Below are positions 26,035-33,603 of a stretch of 34,047 nucleotides of DNA, in pieces. The DNA lies in the NCBI GenBank assembly GCA_949893755.1, contig CATLCV010000033.1, positions 1 to 34,047 of the forward strand, given 5' to 3'. This stretch comes from an uncultured Lachnospiraceae bacterium (GTDB taxonomy: Bacteria > Bacillota > Clostridia > Lachnospirales > Lachnospiraceae). The translations under genes were made by a program, and so were the position numbers. The notes under the pieces are model-generated. The model made no database searches. It was not told where the DNA came from and saw only the letters and a program-made list of their open reading frames with translations. The number at the start of each line of letters is the position of its first letter. The stretch's first letter is position 1.

Positions 26035-26078
26035 CTATTTTGTCTCCTTTTATATGTCAAATCCGATTTTCGAGTTTT

Positions 26079-26107
26079 ATCATATCATAACTTTACACAT
26101 TTTGCAA
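26079..26107 (-). promoter_or_regulatory. Sigma-A promoter of the DeoR-dsdA operon
   Basis: On the minus strand TTGCAA (26107-26102), 17 bases, TATGAT (26084-26079). The start point would lie about 35 bases before deoR. Repeat 1 of the array (26093-26106) occupies its spacer and -35. Confidence 0.65.
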
Positions 26108-26230
26108 CATATTTTTTGCATTTTAACACAGAATTACACATATCTACTTATTATATGCATTTTAAAATTTATTAAATTACACATTTTTACAATATTTTGC
26201 ACATTTTTACTTGACATTACACAAAAATAC
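26093..26230. repeat. Phased array of about seven TTACACATTTTTAC-like repeats, candidate DeoR operators
   Basis: Clear copies start at 26093 (TTACACATTTTGCA), 26134 (TTACACATATCTAC), 26177 (TTACACATTTTTAC), 26197 (TTGCACATTTTTAC) and 26217 (TTACACAAAAATAC). Weaker ones start at 26114 (TTTTGCATTTTAAC) and 26153. Counting from the shared central C, they lie 21, 20, 19, 24, 20 and 20 bases apart. That is about two helical turns, putting them on one face of the DNA. The array runs exactly from the spacer of the minus-strand promoter to the spacer of the plus-strand promoter. Confidence 0.75.
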
Positions 26231-26239
26231 AACTATACT
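26211..26239 (+). promoter_or_regulatory. Sigma-A promoter of the MFS transporter gene
   Basis: TTGACA (26211-26216), 17 bases, TATACT (26234-26239). The spacer is filled by the last repeat of the array, so a bound repressor would block polymerase. Confidence 0.85.
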
Positions 26240-26283
26240 ATGAATTGTCAAATCCATTTCAAATAAAAAGGAAAACGAGGTAA

Positions 26284-27564
26284 ATGAATATGTCTCAACA
26301 AGCAAAAGGGAAAATTGATAAAAAATGGATTTCGTTTGGAATCCTGATGCTGGGAGCCGGAACGATCTATAAGCTTGGATTTTTAAAGGATGCTTTTTAC
26401 GTACCCATGCAGGAATTTATGGGCTTATCCCATACGCAGATCGGAACTGCCATGAGTGTTGCCGGCCTGATCTCCACCTTCGGCTTCCTGGCTTCCATCT
26501 ATCTGACGGACCGTGTTTCCAAAAAGATTATGATTCCCCTGTCCCTGATCAGTATTTGTGTATGCGGAATCTGTCTTTCCACCTTCCCGTCCTATCCTGT
26601 ATTTCTTTTCATCTACTGCCTGCTTGCCATCTGTGCGGACATGCTGTACTGGCCTACCATGCTCAAGACCGTCCGGCTTCTCGGCAATGCAGATGAACAG
26701 GGACGTATGTTCGGTATTATGGAAGCCGGCCGCGGTTTGATGGATACGATCATTGCATTCGGCGCACTCGGGATTTTCTCCGCGCTTGGAAGCACGGCAA
26801 CAGGACTGAAAATGGCGATCCTGTTCTATTCGATCGTTCCCGGCGTCATCGGTATTGTGATGTATTTCCTGTTGGAGCCTGACGAAGCTCCCGCCGAAAA
26901 TACCGCAACAGAGAAGTCTGCCAGCGCAAATAAGCGTGCCTGGGAAGGGGTCATGCGTGCTTTAAAGAATAAAAATATCTGGCTCGTGTCATTTAACGTA
27001 TTTTTTGTATACAGTGTTTACTGCGGACTGACCTATTTTATTCCCTTCCTGGAAGAGGCATATGCGCTTCCGGCCGCACTGGTCGGGGTTTATGGCATTA
27101 TCAACCAATATGGTTTAAAAATGCTCGGAGGCCCGATCGGCGGTTTCATCACTGACAAGGTCCTTCACTCCGCCACAAAATATCTCCGGATCGCCTTTGT
27201 GATTGTCGGTGCAATTTTAGTTGTATTCTCCCTGCTTCCTCATCAAAGTATGGGAATCATGCTTGGCATGACGATCACTCTGTGCATCAGTGCCTGTGTC
27301 TACAGTATGCGCGCAATCTTTTTTGCGCCGATGGATGAGGTCAATGTTCCCCGTGAGATCACTGGTTCCGCAATGTCCATGGGATCCTTTATCGGATATC
27401 TGCCCGGCGCATTCATGTATGCCGTATACGGCGGTATCCTGGATAAATTTGAAGGACTCGCAGGCTACAGGATCGTTTATATCATAATGGCTGTTTTTGC
27501 AGCCGGCGGATTTTTGCTGAGTACCTATATTCTGAAAACCATAAAAAAAGAAAAGGAAAGATAA
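26284..27564 (+). CDS. MFS transporter, probable organophosphate or nutrient importer
   Basis: This 426-residue protein has about twelve hydrophobic helices. It has MFS features such as LISTFGFLASIYLTDRVSKK (the loop 2-3 motif region) and the segment EQGRMFGIMEAGRGLMDTII, which resembles the YihN/YqcE and organophosphate-antiporter-like branches. The central loop (about 200-225: EPDEAPAENTATEKSASANK) is charged. Start choice is between ATG 26284 and ATG 26290; CGAGG is better spaced for the second, with two residues' difference. It shares a control region with the divergent phosphodiesterase/dsdA operon, so I infer that it brings in the phosphodiesterase substrate. A strong terminator follows. 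Substrate is not readable from sequence. Confidence 0.9.
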   Translation: MNMSQQAKGKIDKKWISFGILMLGAGTIYKLGFLKDAFYVPMQEFMGLSHTQIGTAMSVAGLISTFGFLASIYLTDRVSKKIMIPLSLISICVCGICLSTFPSYPVFLFIYCLLAICADMLYWPTMLKTVRLLGNADEQGRMFGIMEAGRGLMDTIIAFGALGIFSALGSTATGLKMAILFYSIVPGVIGIVMYFLLEPDEAPAENTATEKSASANKRAWEGVMRALKNKNIWLVSFNVFFVYSVYCGLTYFIPFLEEAYALPAALVGVYGIINQYGLKMLGGPIGGFITDKVLHSATKYLRIAFVIVGAILVVFSLLPHQSMGIMLGMTITLCISACVYSMRAIFFAPMDEVNVPREITGSAMSMGSFIGYLPGAFMYAVYGGILDKFEGLAGYRIVYIIMAVFAAGGFLLSTYILKTIKKEKER

Positions 27565-27574
27565 TACAGAAAGA

Positions 27575-27648
27575 GGCTGCCGGAAATGCTGTTTATCCAC
27601 GATATACTGTGGATAACCGCCATTTCCCGGCAGCCCTTTTTATTTTTA
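27575..27648 (+). terminator. Terminator after the MFS gene, possibly bidirectional
   Basis: GGCTGCCGGAAATG (from 27575) pairs with the complementary arm ending GGCAGCC at 27635, with one bulge. An inner TTATCCAC/GTGGATAA stem extends it. On the plus strand CTTTTTATTTTT follows. On the minus strand only a CTCTTTCT stretch follows, a weaker stop for the convergent hydE. Confidence 0.88.
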
Positions 27649-28683
27649 TGAAACCGCGTCCCCCCGCTCTGTGACAAGCCGGTATCCCACCGACTCTACC
27701 CGGCGCGCCAGGCAATCCCTGCACTCTGCCGCTTCCTCTCCGGTACAGATCTTATTGTCGTACAGGTCATACTGCTTCCGGTTCTTTACCGGAGACAGAT
27801 TGGGCATCACCACATTGGCTCCGGCCAGCAGCCCTTTTTCCCGGCCCCGGGGATCCAATGTTCCCAGCGCGGTGGTTGCGGGGAGCAGTACCTTCGGCAG
27901 CAGGATCCGGATCACCGACAATAAAAACAGCGTCAGATCCACGCTCCCCGCTTCCTCCTCCGCAAACGGTGTTTCATGATGCGGAATAAACGGTCCGATC
28001 CCCACCATCTCCGGCTGCAGCTCTTCCAGAAAACACAGGTCCTCTGCCAGCTCTGCACTGGTCTGGCCCGGAGAGCCTACCATGAAACCGGCGCCCACCT
28101 GGTATCCCAGTGCTTTCAGATCCCTCAGACAGCGCTTCCGATTGGCAAGCGTCAGATTCTCCGGGTGCAGCTTCCGGTAGTGCGCTTCATCCGCCGTCTC
28201 ATGCCGCAGCAGATAACGGTCCGCCCCGGCCTCCCGGAACCTCCGGTAGCTTTCAAAGGATCTTTCCCCGATGGACAGGGTCAGGGCGCAGTCCGGATAG
28301 CGTGTCTTGATCTCCCGGATGATCTCCGTCACCTTTTCATCTGTAAAAAAAGGATCCTCCCCGCCCTGGAGCACGAAGGTCCGGAATCCCAGCCCATATC
28401 CGTTCTCACAGCAGTCCAGGATCTCCTCCCGGCTCAGACGGTATCTTTTGGCATGCGGATTTTGGCACCGTATCCCGCAGTAATAGCAGTTATTTTTGCA
28501 ATAATTGGTAAACTCGATCAGCCCTCTGGTAAAGACCTTATCTCCGTAATACAGCTTACGGAGCCGGACTGCTTCCTGCGACAGCCCGGCGCGTACTTCG
28601 GGATCGCCGGACGCTTCCAGAAGCTCTTCGTACTCTTCCCTGGCCAGAGTGTGATCACGTATCAATTTTTCCGTCAGAATCAC
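27646..28683 (-). CDS. hydE: [FeFe]-hydrogenase maturation radical SAM enzyme HydE
   Basis: HydE is a radical SAM enzyme that helps build the dithiolate-bridged diiron subcluster of the H-cluster. The SAM cluster motif is FTNYCKNNCYYCGIRC, with Cys62, Cys66 and Cys69 (CxxxCxxC). FVLQGGEDPFF, MVGSPGQT and GIGPFIPHHETPF are typical of HydE/BioB-like barrels. The optional second-cluster cysteines known from Thermotoga HydE are present as C-x7-C-x2-C at about 313, 321 and 324. Length is 345 residues. The start is the GTG at 28683 behind AAAAGGAGAAG. It is the last gene of the BMP-metallophosphoesterase-hydE unit; hydF, hydG and a hydrogenase are not in the window. Confidence 0.95.
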   Translation of the reverse strand: MILTEKLIRDHTLAREEYEELLEASGDPEVRAGLSQEAVRLRKLYYGDKVFTRGLIEFTNYCKNNCYYCGIRCQNPHAKRYRLSREEILDCCENGYGLGFRTFVLQGGEDPFFTDEKVTEIIREIKTRYPDCALTLSIGERSFESYRRFREAGADRYLLRHETADEAHYRKLHPENLTLANRKRCLRDLKALGYQVGAGFMVGSPGQTSAELAEDLCFLEELQPEMVGIGPFIPHHETPFAEEEAGSVDLTLFLLSVIRILLPKVLLPATTALGTLDPRGREKGLLAGANVVMPNLSPVKNRKQYDLYDNKICTGEEAAECRDCLARRVESVGYRLVTERGDAVS

Positions 28684-28714
28684 GCGTTCTTCTCCTTTTT
28701 GTTTCCATCAGTGC

Positions 28715-29335
28715 TCAAAAAATATGTTCCTTCGGGTTTTCATCCTCAAATTCGAACACGCACCGCTCAAATGCATTGATCACATGGGTATCCTGATATT
28801 TATCATACCGCTTGTGGTTTCTTCCATAGGACATATGTACGTGCCCGTGGAGGAAAAATTTGGGACGGTATTTCTCGATCAATGTCTTAAATACCTGAAA
28901 ACCCTGATGCGGCAAATCCCGCCCGTCATTTAACTGATAGGCGGGCGCATGAGTGACCAGGATATCAAAGCCCCCATGACGAAACAGCTTGAACCACAGC
29001 TTCGCGGCCCTGCGCTTCATCTCCCGCTCCGTGTACTGATGCTGCCCGGAGCAGTAGCGCATGGAGCCGCCCAGCCCGAGGATCCGCACCCCTTCATGGA
29101 CATAGATCTGATCCTCAATGCAGATACAGCCCTCCGGCGGAATGCGTTCATATTTGCTGTCATGGTTCCCGTGTACATACAGAACCGGTACGGAAGAAAG
29201 AGTCACCAGGAAGGAAAGGTAATTCGGATCCAGATCCCCGCAGGAGATGATCAGGTCGATCCCGTCCAATTTGCCTTTTTCGTAAAAATCCCACAGATAC
29301 TTGGACTCTTCATCCGCGATCGCCAGTATCTTCAT
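28715..29335 (-). CDS. Calcineurin-like metallophosphoesterase with altered motif I
   Basis: This 206-residue single-domain protein has LIISCGDLD (motif II), VLYVHGNHD (motif III), ILVTHAP (motif IV, with TH in place of GH) and FFLHGHVHMSYG (motif V). Motif I, normally DxH, reads IADEES: the Asp is kept (Asp8) but the His is Glu. That should change or weaken the first metal site. It may hydrolyse a phosphoester with altered metal use, or may be a binding protein. The ATG at 29335 follows GGAAGG at 11 bases, inside the end of the BMP gene, with seven bases between the two genes. Substrate is unknown. It lies 31 bases before hydE in the same transcript. Confidence 0.88.
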   Translation of the reverse strand: MKILAIADEESKYLWDFYEKGKLDGIDLIISCGDLDPNYLSFLVTLSSVPVLYVHGNHDSKYERIPPEGCICIEDQIYVHEGVRILGLGGSMRYCSGQHQYTEREMKRRAAKLWFKLFRHGGFDILVTHAPAYQLNDGRDLPHQGFQVFKTLIEKYRPKFFLHGHVHMSYGRNHKRYDKYQDTHVINAFERCVFEFEDENPKEHIF

Positions 29336-29342
29336 ACGTCAG

Positions 29343-31253
29343 TTAACCTTCCTTTTTCTGTACTCCCTGCTGCTCAATGACAGGTTTTGCCTCTTCCTTC
29401 AGCTCTTCCTTTTTCGGAATGGAACCGATCACATTCTCTGCCAGCCAGTCCATGGTCATGATCTCCTCCGGCGCCAGGATCCGGTCCGGTTCTCCCTGCA
29501 CGATCCCTGTCTGGGAATACAAAATTCCGGAAAACGGGTTAAACAGATCGGAACTGATGGTCGCCCTCAGCAGTTCAACCAGGCGCTTTGTTCCGATCGG
29601 AAGGTTCTTGGAGCAGATCACGTCGATCACCCCTGACGACATGCCCCACCAGTAGTTGATGGCCTTGGTAGATGCCGGGTTGTCGTCATATTTCCAGGTT
29701 CCGTCCATGATCGTCCGGATCAGCCTTTCGTAAAACTTGCCCCAGTGCCACAGCGGCATGGCAAGATTCCGCATCCAGCCGCCTTCCTGGTGGTAGAGTC
29801 CGTAGAACCGGGATGCGTCTTCCGGGATCACCATATCCCGTCCGGATATACAGGAAGACCCGTTGCTCCTGATCTTTTCATCAATGTCCACGTCCTTCAA
29901 GGTGGACCATTCCAGAAATACCTCCGCCCGCGGGTTGATCATCTTTGCTCCCAGGGCAAACGCATTGATATTTGCAATGGAGCCGCAGATCGGATAATCC
30001 GCGATATAGGTCATACGGTTGTTTTCCGCCATCGCCCCGGCAATGGCTCCCATCAAAAACTTTGCCTCATGCATCCGTGAATAATATGTACGGATATACC
30101 GATGAGACGTGTTCAGGGAGCAGTTCAGGATCCGGATCTCCGGATTGGCGATGGCCGCCTTTACGCTTGCCTGTACGAAGGACGGCGTGGTCGTAAAGAT
30201 CAGGTTGCAGCCGGAATCAATGGCCTCCGCCAGCAGAACTTCGATATTTTCCAGGGTCGCATTCTCATAGCTGACCGTCTGCACCTCGTCCGAAAATGCC
30301 TGCTCCAGATGCAGCCGTCCCAGCTCATGGGCATAGGCCCACGCCGAGGTTCCCGGTGTCTTTTCATAGATAAACGCGATCTTGAGCTTCGGCGTACTCA
30401 GCGGCAGGAGGATGCTTAAGAGCGGCTTCTTTTCCTCATTGGGCTTCATCTTCAGGTCCACCACCTGCTCCTCCTGGAGCAGTTCAAATTCCTCCCAGCT
30501 CTTTGTCATCAATTCCTTCAATTCGCTGGTCGTCTTCTCGTCGATATCCTCGTATCCATATAATGTGATGAATGCCAGAAACGCGTCTCCTGCAGTGATC
30601 CTCAGTTTGCTCCCGCCCTGCGCCTGATACTCCCCGGAAAACCTGGAATATATGGAGCTGAATTTCAGCAGCTCATCCTTCGTCCATTCCTCCTCCGGCT
30701 CTTTCCCGACTGCCTCCTGCAGCTTCGCGAAGCTGCCCTCCTGGGAAAACCAGATATAGTTAATGGGCGCACACCGGTAAAAATCCAGAAATTCATAGTA
30801 TATTTTATTTTCCTTTTCCTCCGTGCGCTTCGGGATGATCCGTGTGACATTGCCCGGAATGGACACAACGCCGAAATATTTCATAACGCTGACCCGCTTA
30901 TTCCCTTCCTCCACGTAGAACTTGTTCATATATTCATATGCCTTGATCGGCTCCCGGATTCCTTCCTCCACATGGCTGGTGCTTAAAGAAGCCCATTTGG
31001 AAGCAAACTCCGTAGTCTCACGCAGGATCGGCATAAAATTTCCCGCAAAGGAGTTGCTTCTTCCGGCGGTTTTCGTCCCCACGATCTGGTCCGCGGGAAT
31101 CTGTACCAGCCCGAGGGGCATTTCCGAATAAGAGCCCTTCTCCGGCATAAAATCATCCAAAACCTGCAAAGTCGGCCTCACGCCGCGGAGCATCCGCGAC
31201 TGAAAGTCTTTTTTTCCCAATCGATACGCCTTGCTGTAATCTTCACTTCCCAT
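29343..31253 (-). CDS. Signal-less BMP/PnrA-like binding protein with ParB-like N-terminal domain
   Basis: This 636-residue protein has two clear parts. Residues about 45-145 look ParB/sulfiredoxin-like: PLGLVQIPADQIVGTKTAG, GIREPIKAYEYMNKFY and VEEGNKRVSVMKYFG. A helical region follows (150-285). From about 290 there is a basic-membrane-protein/PnrA-type ligand-binding domain (KIAFIYEKTPGTSAWAYAHE, NLIFTTTPSFVQASVKAAI, ILNCSLNTSHRYIRTYYSRM, MGAIAGAMAENNRMTYIADY). Typical BMP proteins are secreted nucleoside-binding lipoproteins. This one has no signal peptide or lipobox, so it should be cytosolic. The start at 31253 follows AGGAGG; the sigma-A promoter lies about 145 bases upstream. Role is unknown: an intracellular nucleoside sensor is a guess. 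The C-terminus is a charged tail. Confidence 0.82.
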   Translation of the reverse strand: MGSEDYSKAYRLGKKDFQSRMLRGVRPTLQVLDDFMPEKGSYSEMPLGLVQIPADQIVGTKTAGRSNSFAGNFMPILRETTEFASKWASLSTSHVEEGIREPIKAYEYMNKFYVEEGNKRVSVMKYFGVVSIPGNVTRIIPKRTEEKENKIYYEFLDFYRCAPINYIWFSQEGSFAKLQEAVGKEPEEEWTKDELLKFSSIYSRFSGEYQAQGGSKLRITAGDAFLAFITLYGYEDIDEKTTSELKELMTKSWEEFELLQEEQVVDLKMKPNEEKKPLLSILLPLSTPKLKIAFIYEKTPGTSAWAYAHELGRLHLEQAFSDEVQTVSYENATLENIEVLLAEAIDSGCNLIFTTTPSFVQASVKAAIANPEIRILNCSLNTSHRYIRTYYSRMHEAKFLMGAIAGAMAENNRMTYIADYPICGSIANINAFALGAKMINPRAEVFLEWSTLKDVDIDEKIRSNGSSCISGRDMVIPEDASRFYGLYHQEGGWMRNLAMPLWHWGKFYERLIRTIMDGTWKYDDNPASTKAINYWWGMSSGVIDVICSKNLPIGTKRLVELLRATISSDLFNPFSGILYSQTGIVQGEPDRILAPEEIMTMDWLAENVIGSIPKKEELKEEAKPVIEQQGVQKKEG

Positions 31254-31397
31254 AATGCCCTCCTACGCTTCCATTGAAAAGCTGCATCTGCATCATCCCC
31301 CGGGCCGTCCGTCCAGGCGGACAGACAGAATCCGGTCAGTTACTTTCTTTTAGAACAAATCTTCCAAGTATAACCTTCTTTCTTCAATCGAATCTGT

Positions 31398-31426
31398 ATG
31401 TTATCACTTTGCTTCTGTTCTGTCAA
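31398..31426 (-). promoter_or_regulatory. Sigma-A promoter of the BMP-hydE operon
   Basis: TTGACA (31426-31421), 17 bases, TAACAT (31403-31398) on the minus strand. The leader is about 140 bases. I see no known riboswitch in it. Confidence 0.75.
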
Positions 31427-31473
31427 GCAAAAATCGATTCTTTATTTTCCGCCCTTTCCTGCTTATTAAATTC

Positions 31474-32601
31474 TTACGGTGATTCGGATTTTTTCTGCGC
31501 TTCTGTCTCTCCTGTTCCCCCCTTCTTACGCCGGTTTCTTCTTACCAGCAGGACGATCCCCGCAAGCACCAGGCACACGGCTGCTCCGATCCCGACTCCG
31601 ATCAGAACCCGCTTCCTGCGCTGCTGCTGCCGCTTCTGTTCTGCTTCCTGCGCCTTCTTTTGGGCAGCCTCCTCCAGCTCCTTCTGCATTCTCAGCACTT
31701 CCTCATCGGATTCCTGATCCCGGAACTCGCTCAGATCCAGTTCATTCTCCATCAGCATCCGGATCATATCCTGCCCCTCCTGATTGGGATGCAGTCCGTC
31801 AGACTGGGTCAGGTCCTCAATCCCCGAGTCAAAGAGATCCACCACCTGATATCCATATTCCTCCGCATACTTCCATATGATCTCATTCATGCCGGAGATC
31901 ACACTCTCTACCACCGCGTTCAATGTACCGGGCAGTTCCCGCCCTTTCATCGGATTATAGATCGTTGTAACCGCGATCTGCGCGTCCTCTCTGCGGCACA
32001 GGGCAATCGTGTCCATGGCAAGCACCCATTGATCCTCAAACGAGGAGTAATCCCAGCTTCCTATCGCCGAAGCAATGTTCATCAGGAGAAGGGGATTTTC
32101 CGCAATCCCGTCCTGCAGGGCTGCCAGAGCTTCATCCGCCGTGTAAAAACGGGTCTGATTGTTCAAGATCTCCCTGGACACCTTTTTAAATTCATTCATC
32201 AGGTCATTGGAGCCGATCGTCAGTGTGATCAGCTCCGCCTGCGAAAGCATCTGCTGAACATCCGGCTCCAGAAGCATTGTCGAATTGAGCTTTTTTGTCG
32301 TCAGCCCGTTTTTCGTAAACCGGCTGATCCAGACGTCTCTTCCACTGACTTTATGGAGGTCACCGGCGATCAGGATTGGATAGCTCGTAACCTCCGATTC
32401 CCCTGCTCCATAATATCCGTTCGGGATGCTGTCCCCCAGAGCGATATACCAGACCGGGCCGTCCTTTTCTGTTCCTGCGCTCTGAATCTCCTCTTCTGCC
32501 GATACACGCCCTCCCATAAGCATGACGCAAATCAGAAAAACCGCGCTCATCCATATCCATTTTGCCCTGCGTACATATCCAGGCAATTCCATACGCTGCA
32601 T
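31474..32601 (-). CDS. Secreted SGNH/GDSL hydrolase with C-terminal membrane anchor
   Basis: This 375-residue protein starts at the ATG at 32601 behind AAGGAAGG; a longer frame to 32718 has no ribosome site. A signal peptide (basic start, hydrophobic 15-30, cleavage near VSA-EEE at 35) precedes an SGNH hydrolase domain. Block I is IALGDSIPNGYY with Ser57, block III is LTIGSNDLMNEF, and block V is SDGLHPNQEGQDM with the catalytic Asp/His. A coiled, Gln/Glu/Arg-rich stretch (about 305-338) leads to one membrane helix (RVLIGVGIGAAVCLVLAGIV) and a basic tail. It is therefore an extracellular esterase or acyl-hydrolase held at the membrane by its C-terminus, with no LPxTG. Possible substrates are acylated glycans or lipids. 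A promoter with TATAAT about 70 bases upstream is possible. Confidence 0.92.
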   Translation of the reverse strand: MQRMELPGYVRRAKWIWMSAVFLICVMLMGGRVSAEEEIQSAGTEKDGPVWYIALGDSIPNGYYGAGESEVTSYPILIAGDLHKVSGRDVWISRFTKNGLTTKKLNSTMLLEPDVQQMLSQAELITLTIGSNDLMNEFKKVSREILNNQTRFYTADEALAALQDGIAENPLLLMNIASAIGSWDYSSFEDQWVLAMDTIALCRREDAQIAVTTIYNPMKGRELPGTLNAVVESVISGMNEIIWKYAEEYGYQVVDLFDSGIEDLTQSDGLHPNQEGQDMIRMLMENELDLSEFRDQESDEEVLRMQKELEEAAQKKAQEAEQKRQQQRRKRVLIGVGIGAAVCLVLAGIVLLVRRNRRKKGGTGETEAQKKSESP

Positions 32602-32754
32602 GATTTCATCCTTCCTTTCCCTCAGTAGCCTCTTTTCTATCGTAACACAACTCCCCCTTCTGTGTATACAATAAATTATATCCAGTGGAGCTGCCTTTAT
32701 AGCAAAATCATTCTTCATGGTGACGGGTGTGAAATAAAAAGCGAAGTTTTGTTA

Positions 32755-32783
32755 TTGCTAAAGGTCTTAGGAGTGTCTATAAT
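32755..32783 (+). promoter_or_regulatory. Sigma-A promoter of the PIN toxin-antitoxin operon
   Basis: TTGCTA (32755-32760), 17 bases, TATAAT (32778-32783), about 60 bases upstream of the antitoxin start. Confidence 0.75.
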
Positions 32784-32843
32784 AACAGTAAGAAGAATAC
32801 CAGAAGACTTGGATGGTATCATTTTTGAAAGGAGCGTTTTGCC

Positions 32844-33086
32844 ATGACATTGATGCAGGAGCAGGCTATGGATTTGATAAAAAAGATGTCTGATGAAAAG
32901 ATTTATTATCTGATTCATTTACTGGAAGATTTTGTAGAGCCATCAACGCTTTATAGTACTGAACCGACCGCTTCGCAAAGGGCATATCAGAATTTGCAAA
33001 AATTCAGGCATAGAGGTACTGTGGAGAGGGATTATAAAGCAGAATTATGTACTGCATTGGAGGAAAAGTATGAGGGCATTAATTGA
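32844..33086 (+). CDS. Putative antitoxin of a PIN-domain toxin
   Basis: This 80-residue protein starts with ATG behind GAAAGGAGCG. The N-terminal half is helical (MTLMQEQAMDLIKKMSDEKI then YYLIHLLEDFV), resembling short Firmicutes antitoxins more than a ribbon-helix-helix or AbrB fold. The C-terminal half is charged and probably disordered (ASQRAYQNLQKFRHRGTVER), as expected for a toxin-binding tail. Its last 17 bases overlap the PIN gene, the classic arrangement for type II pairs. I cannot name an established antitoxin family for it. The call rests mainly on position, size and overlap. Confidence 0.72.
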   Translation: MTLMQEQAMDLIKKMSDEKIYYLIHLLEDFVEPSTLYSTEPTASQRAYQNLQKFRHRGTVERDYKAELCTALEEKYEGIN

Positions 33087-33486
33087 TACAAATGTTTTAC
33101 TTGACTTTTTGCTTGGTAGAGAACCGTATTTCAGTAATGCTGACAGGATTATCAAGCTGTGTGCAGATAAAAAAATACAGGGTTTTATGGCTGCACATTC
33201 CATTCCCAACATGTTTTATATTTTAAGAAAAGATATGACTGAAGAAGATAGAAGGGAGATGCTACTTAATCTTTGCGATATTTTTGCGATTGAAGGTATT
33301 GATTCAGCCAAGATAGTAGCAGCATTGAAAAACAGTGCCTTTAAGGATTTGGAAGATTGTCTGCAAAGTGATTGTGCCAAAAGAATAAGAGCGGATTATA
33401 TTGTGACGCGTAATATAAAAGATTTTGCAATTTCAGAAGTTCCAGCTATTTTGCCAGAGGATTTTTTGAAGATAGTACAGTTCTAA
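33070..33486 (+). CDS. PIN-domain ribonuclease toxin (VapC-like)
   Basis: This 138-residue single PIN domain opens with MRALIDTNVLLDFLLGREPY, where Asp6 and Asn8 are the first acidic-site signature. Acidic residues follow in LEDCLQSDCAKRIRADYIVT, and the typical ending is TRNIKDFAISEVPAILPEDFL. PIN toxins are magnesium-dependent RNases that usually cut tRNA or rRNA. The gene overlaps its putative antitoxin by 17 bases, so translation should be coupled. Promoter, both genes and terminator form a compact cassette of about 800 bases (32755-33543). It is AT-rich compared with the flanks and sits between chromosomal genes, typical of a mobile toxin-antitoxin unit. Confidence 0.9.
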   Translation: MRALIDTNVLLDFLLGREPYFSNADRIIKLCADKKIQGFMAAHSIPNMFYILRKDMTEEDRREMLLNLCDIFAIEGIDSAKIVAALKNSAFKDLEDCLQSDCAKRIRADYIVTRNIKDFAISEVPAILPEDFLKIVQF

Positions 33487-33505
33487 TTCGTAAAAATACA
33501 ATTTA

Positions 33506-33543
33506 GGGTGTTCTGTTGGTTCAGAGCACTCTTATTTTATTTC
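33506..33543 (+). terminator. Terminator of the toxin-antitoxin operon
   Basis: GGGTGTTCTG (33506-33515) pairs with CAGAGCACTC (33522-33531), with two G-U pairs and a six-base loop, followed by TTATTTTATTT. Confidence 0.8.
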
Positions 33544-33603
33544 CCACATGGAGAACATAAGAATCTTCCACGGAACTGCCCTGCCAGATAAGGAAGAATA
33601 AAG

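Noticed and set aside
31254-31397. Riboswitch in the BMP operon leader
   Set aside because: The leader is about 140 bases, but I find no conserved purine, SAM or other aptamer core and no terminator/antiterminator pair.
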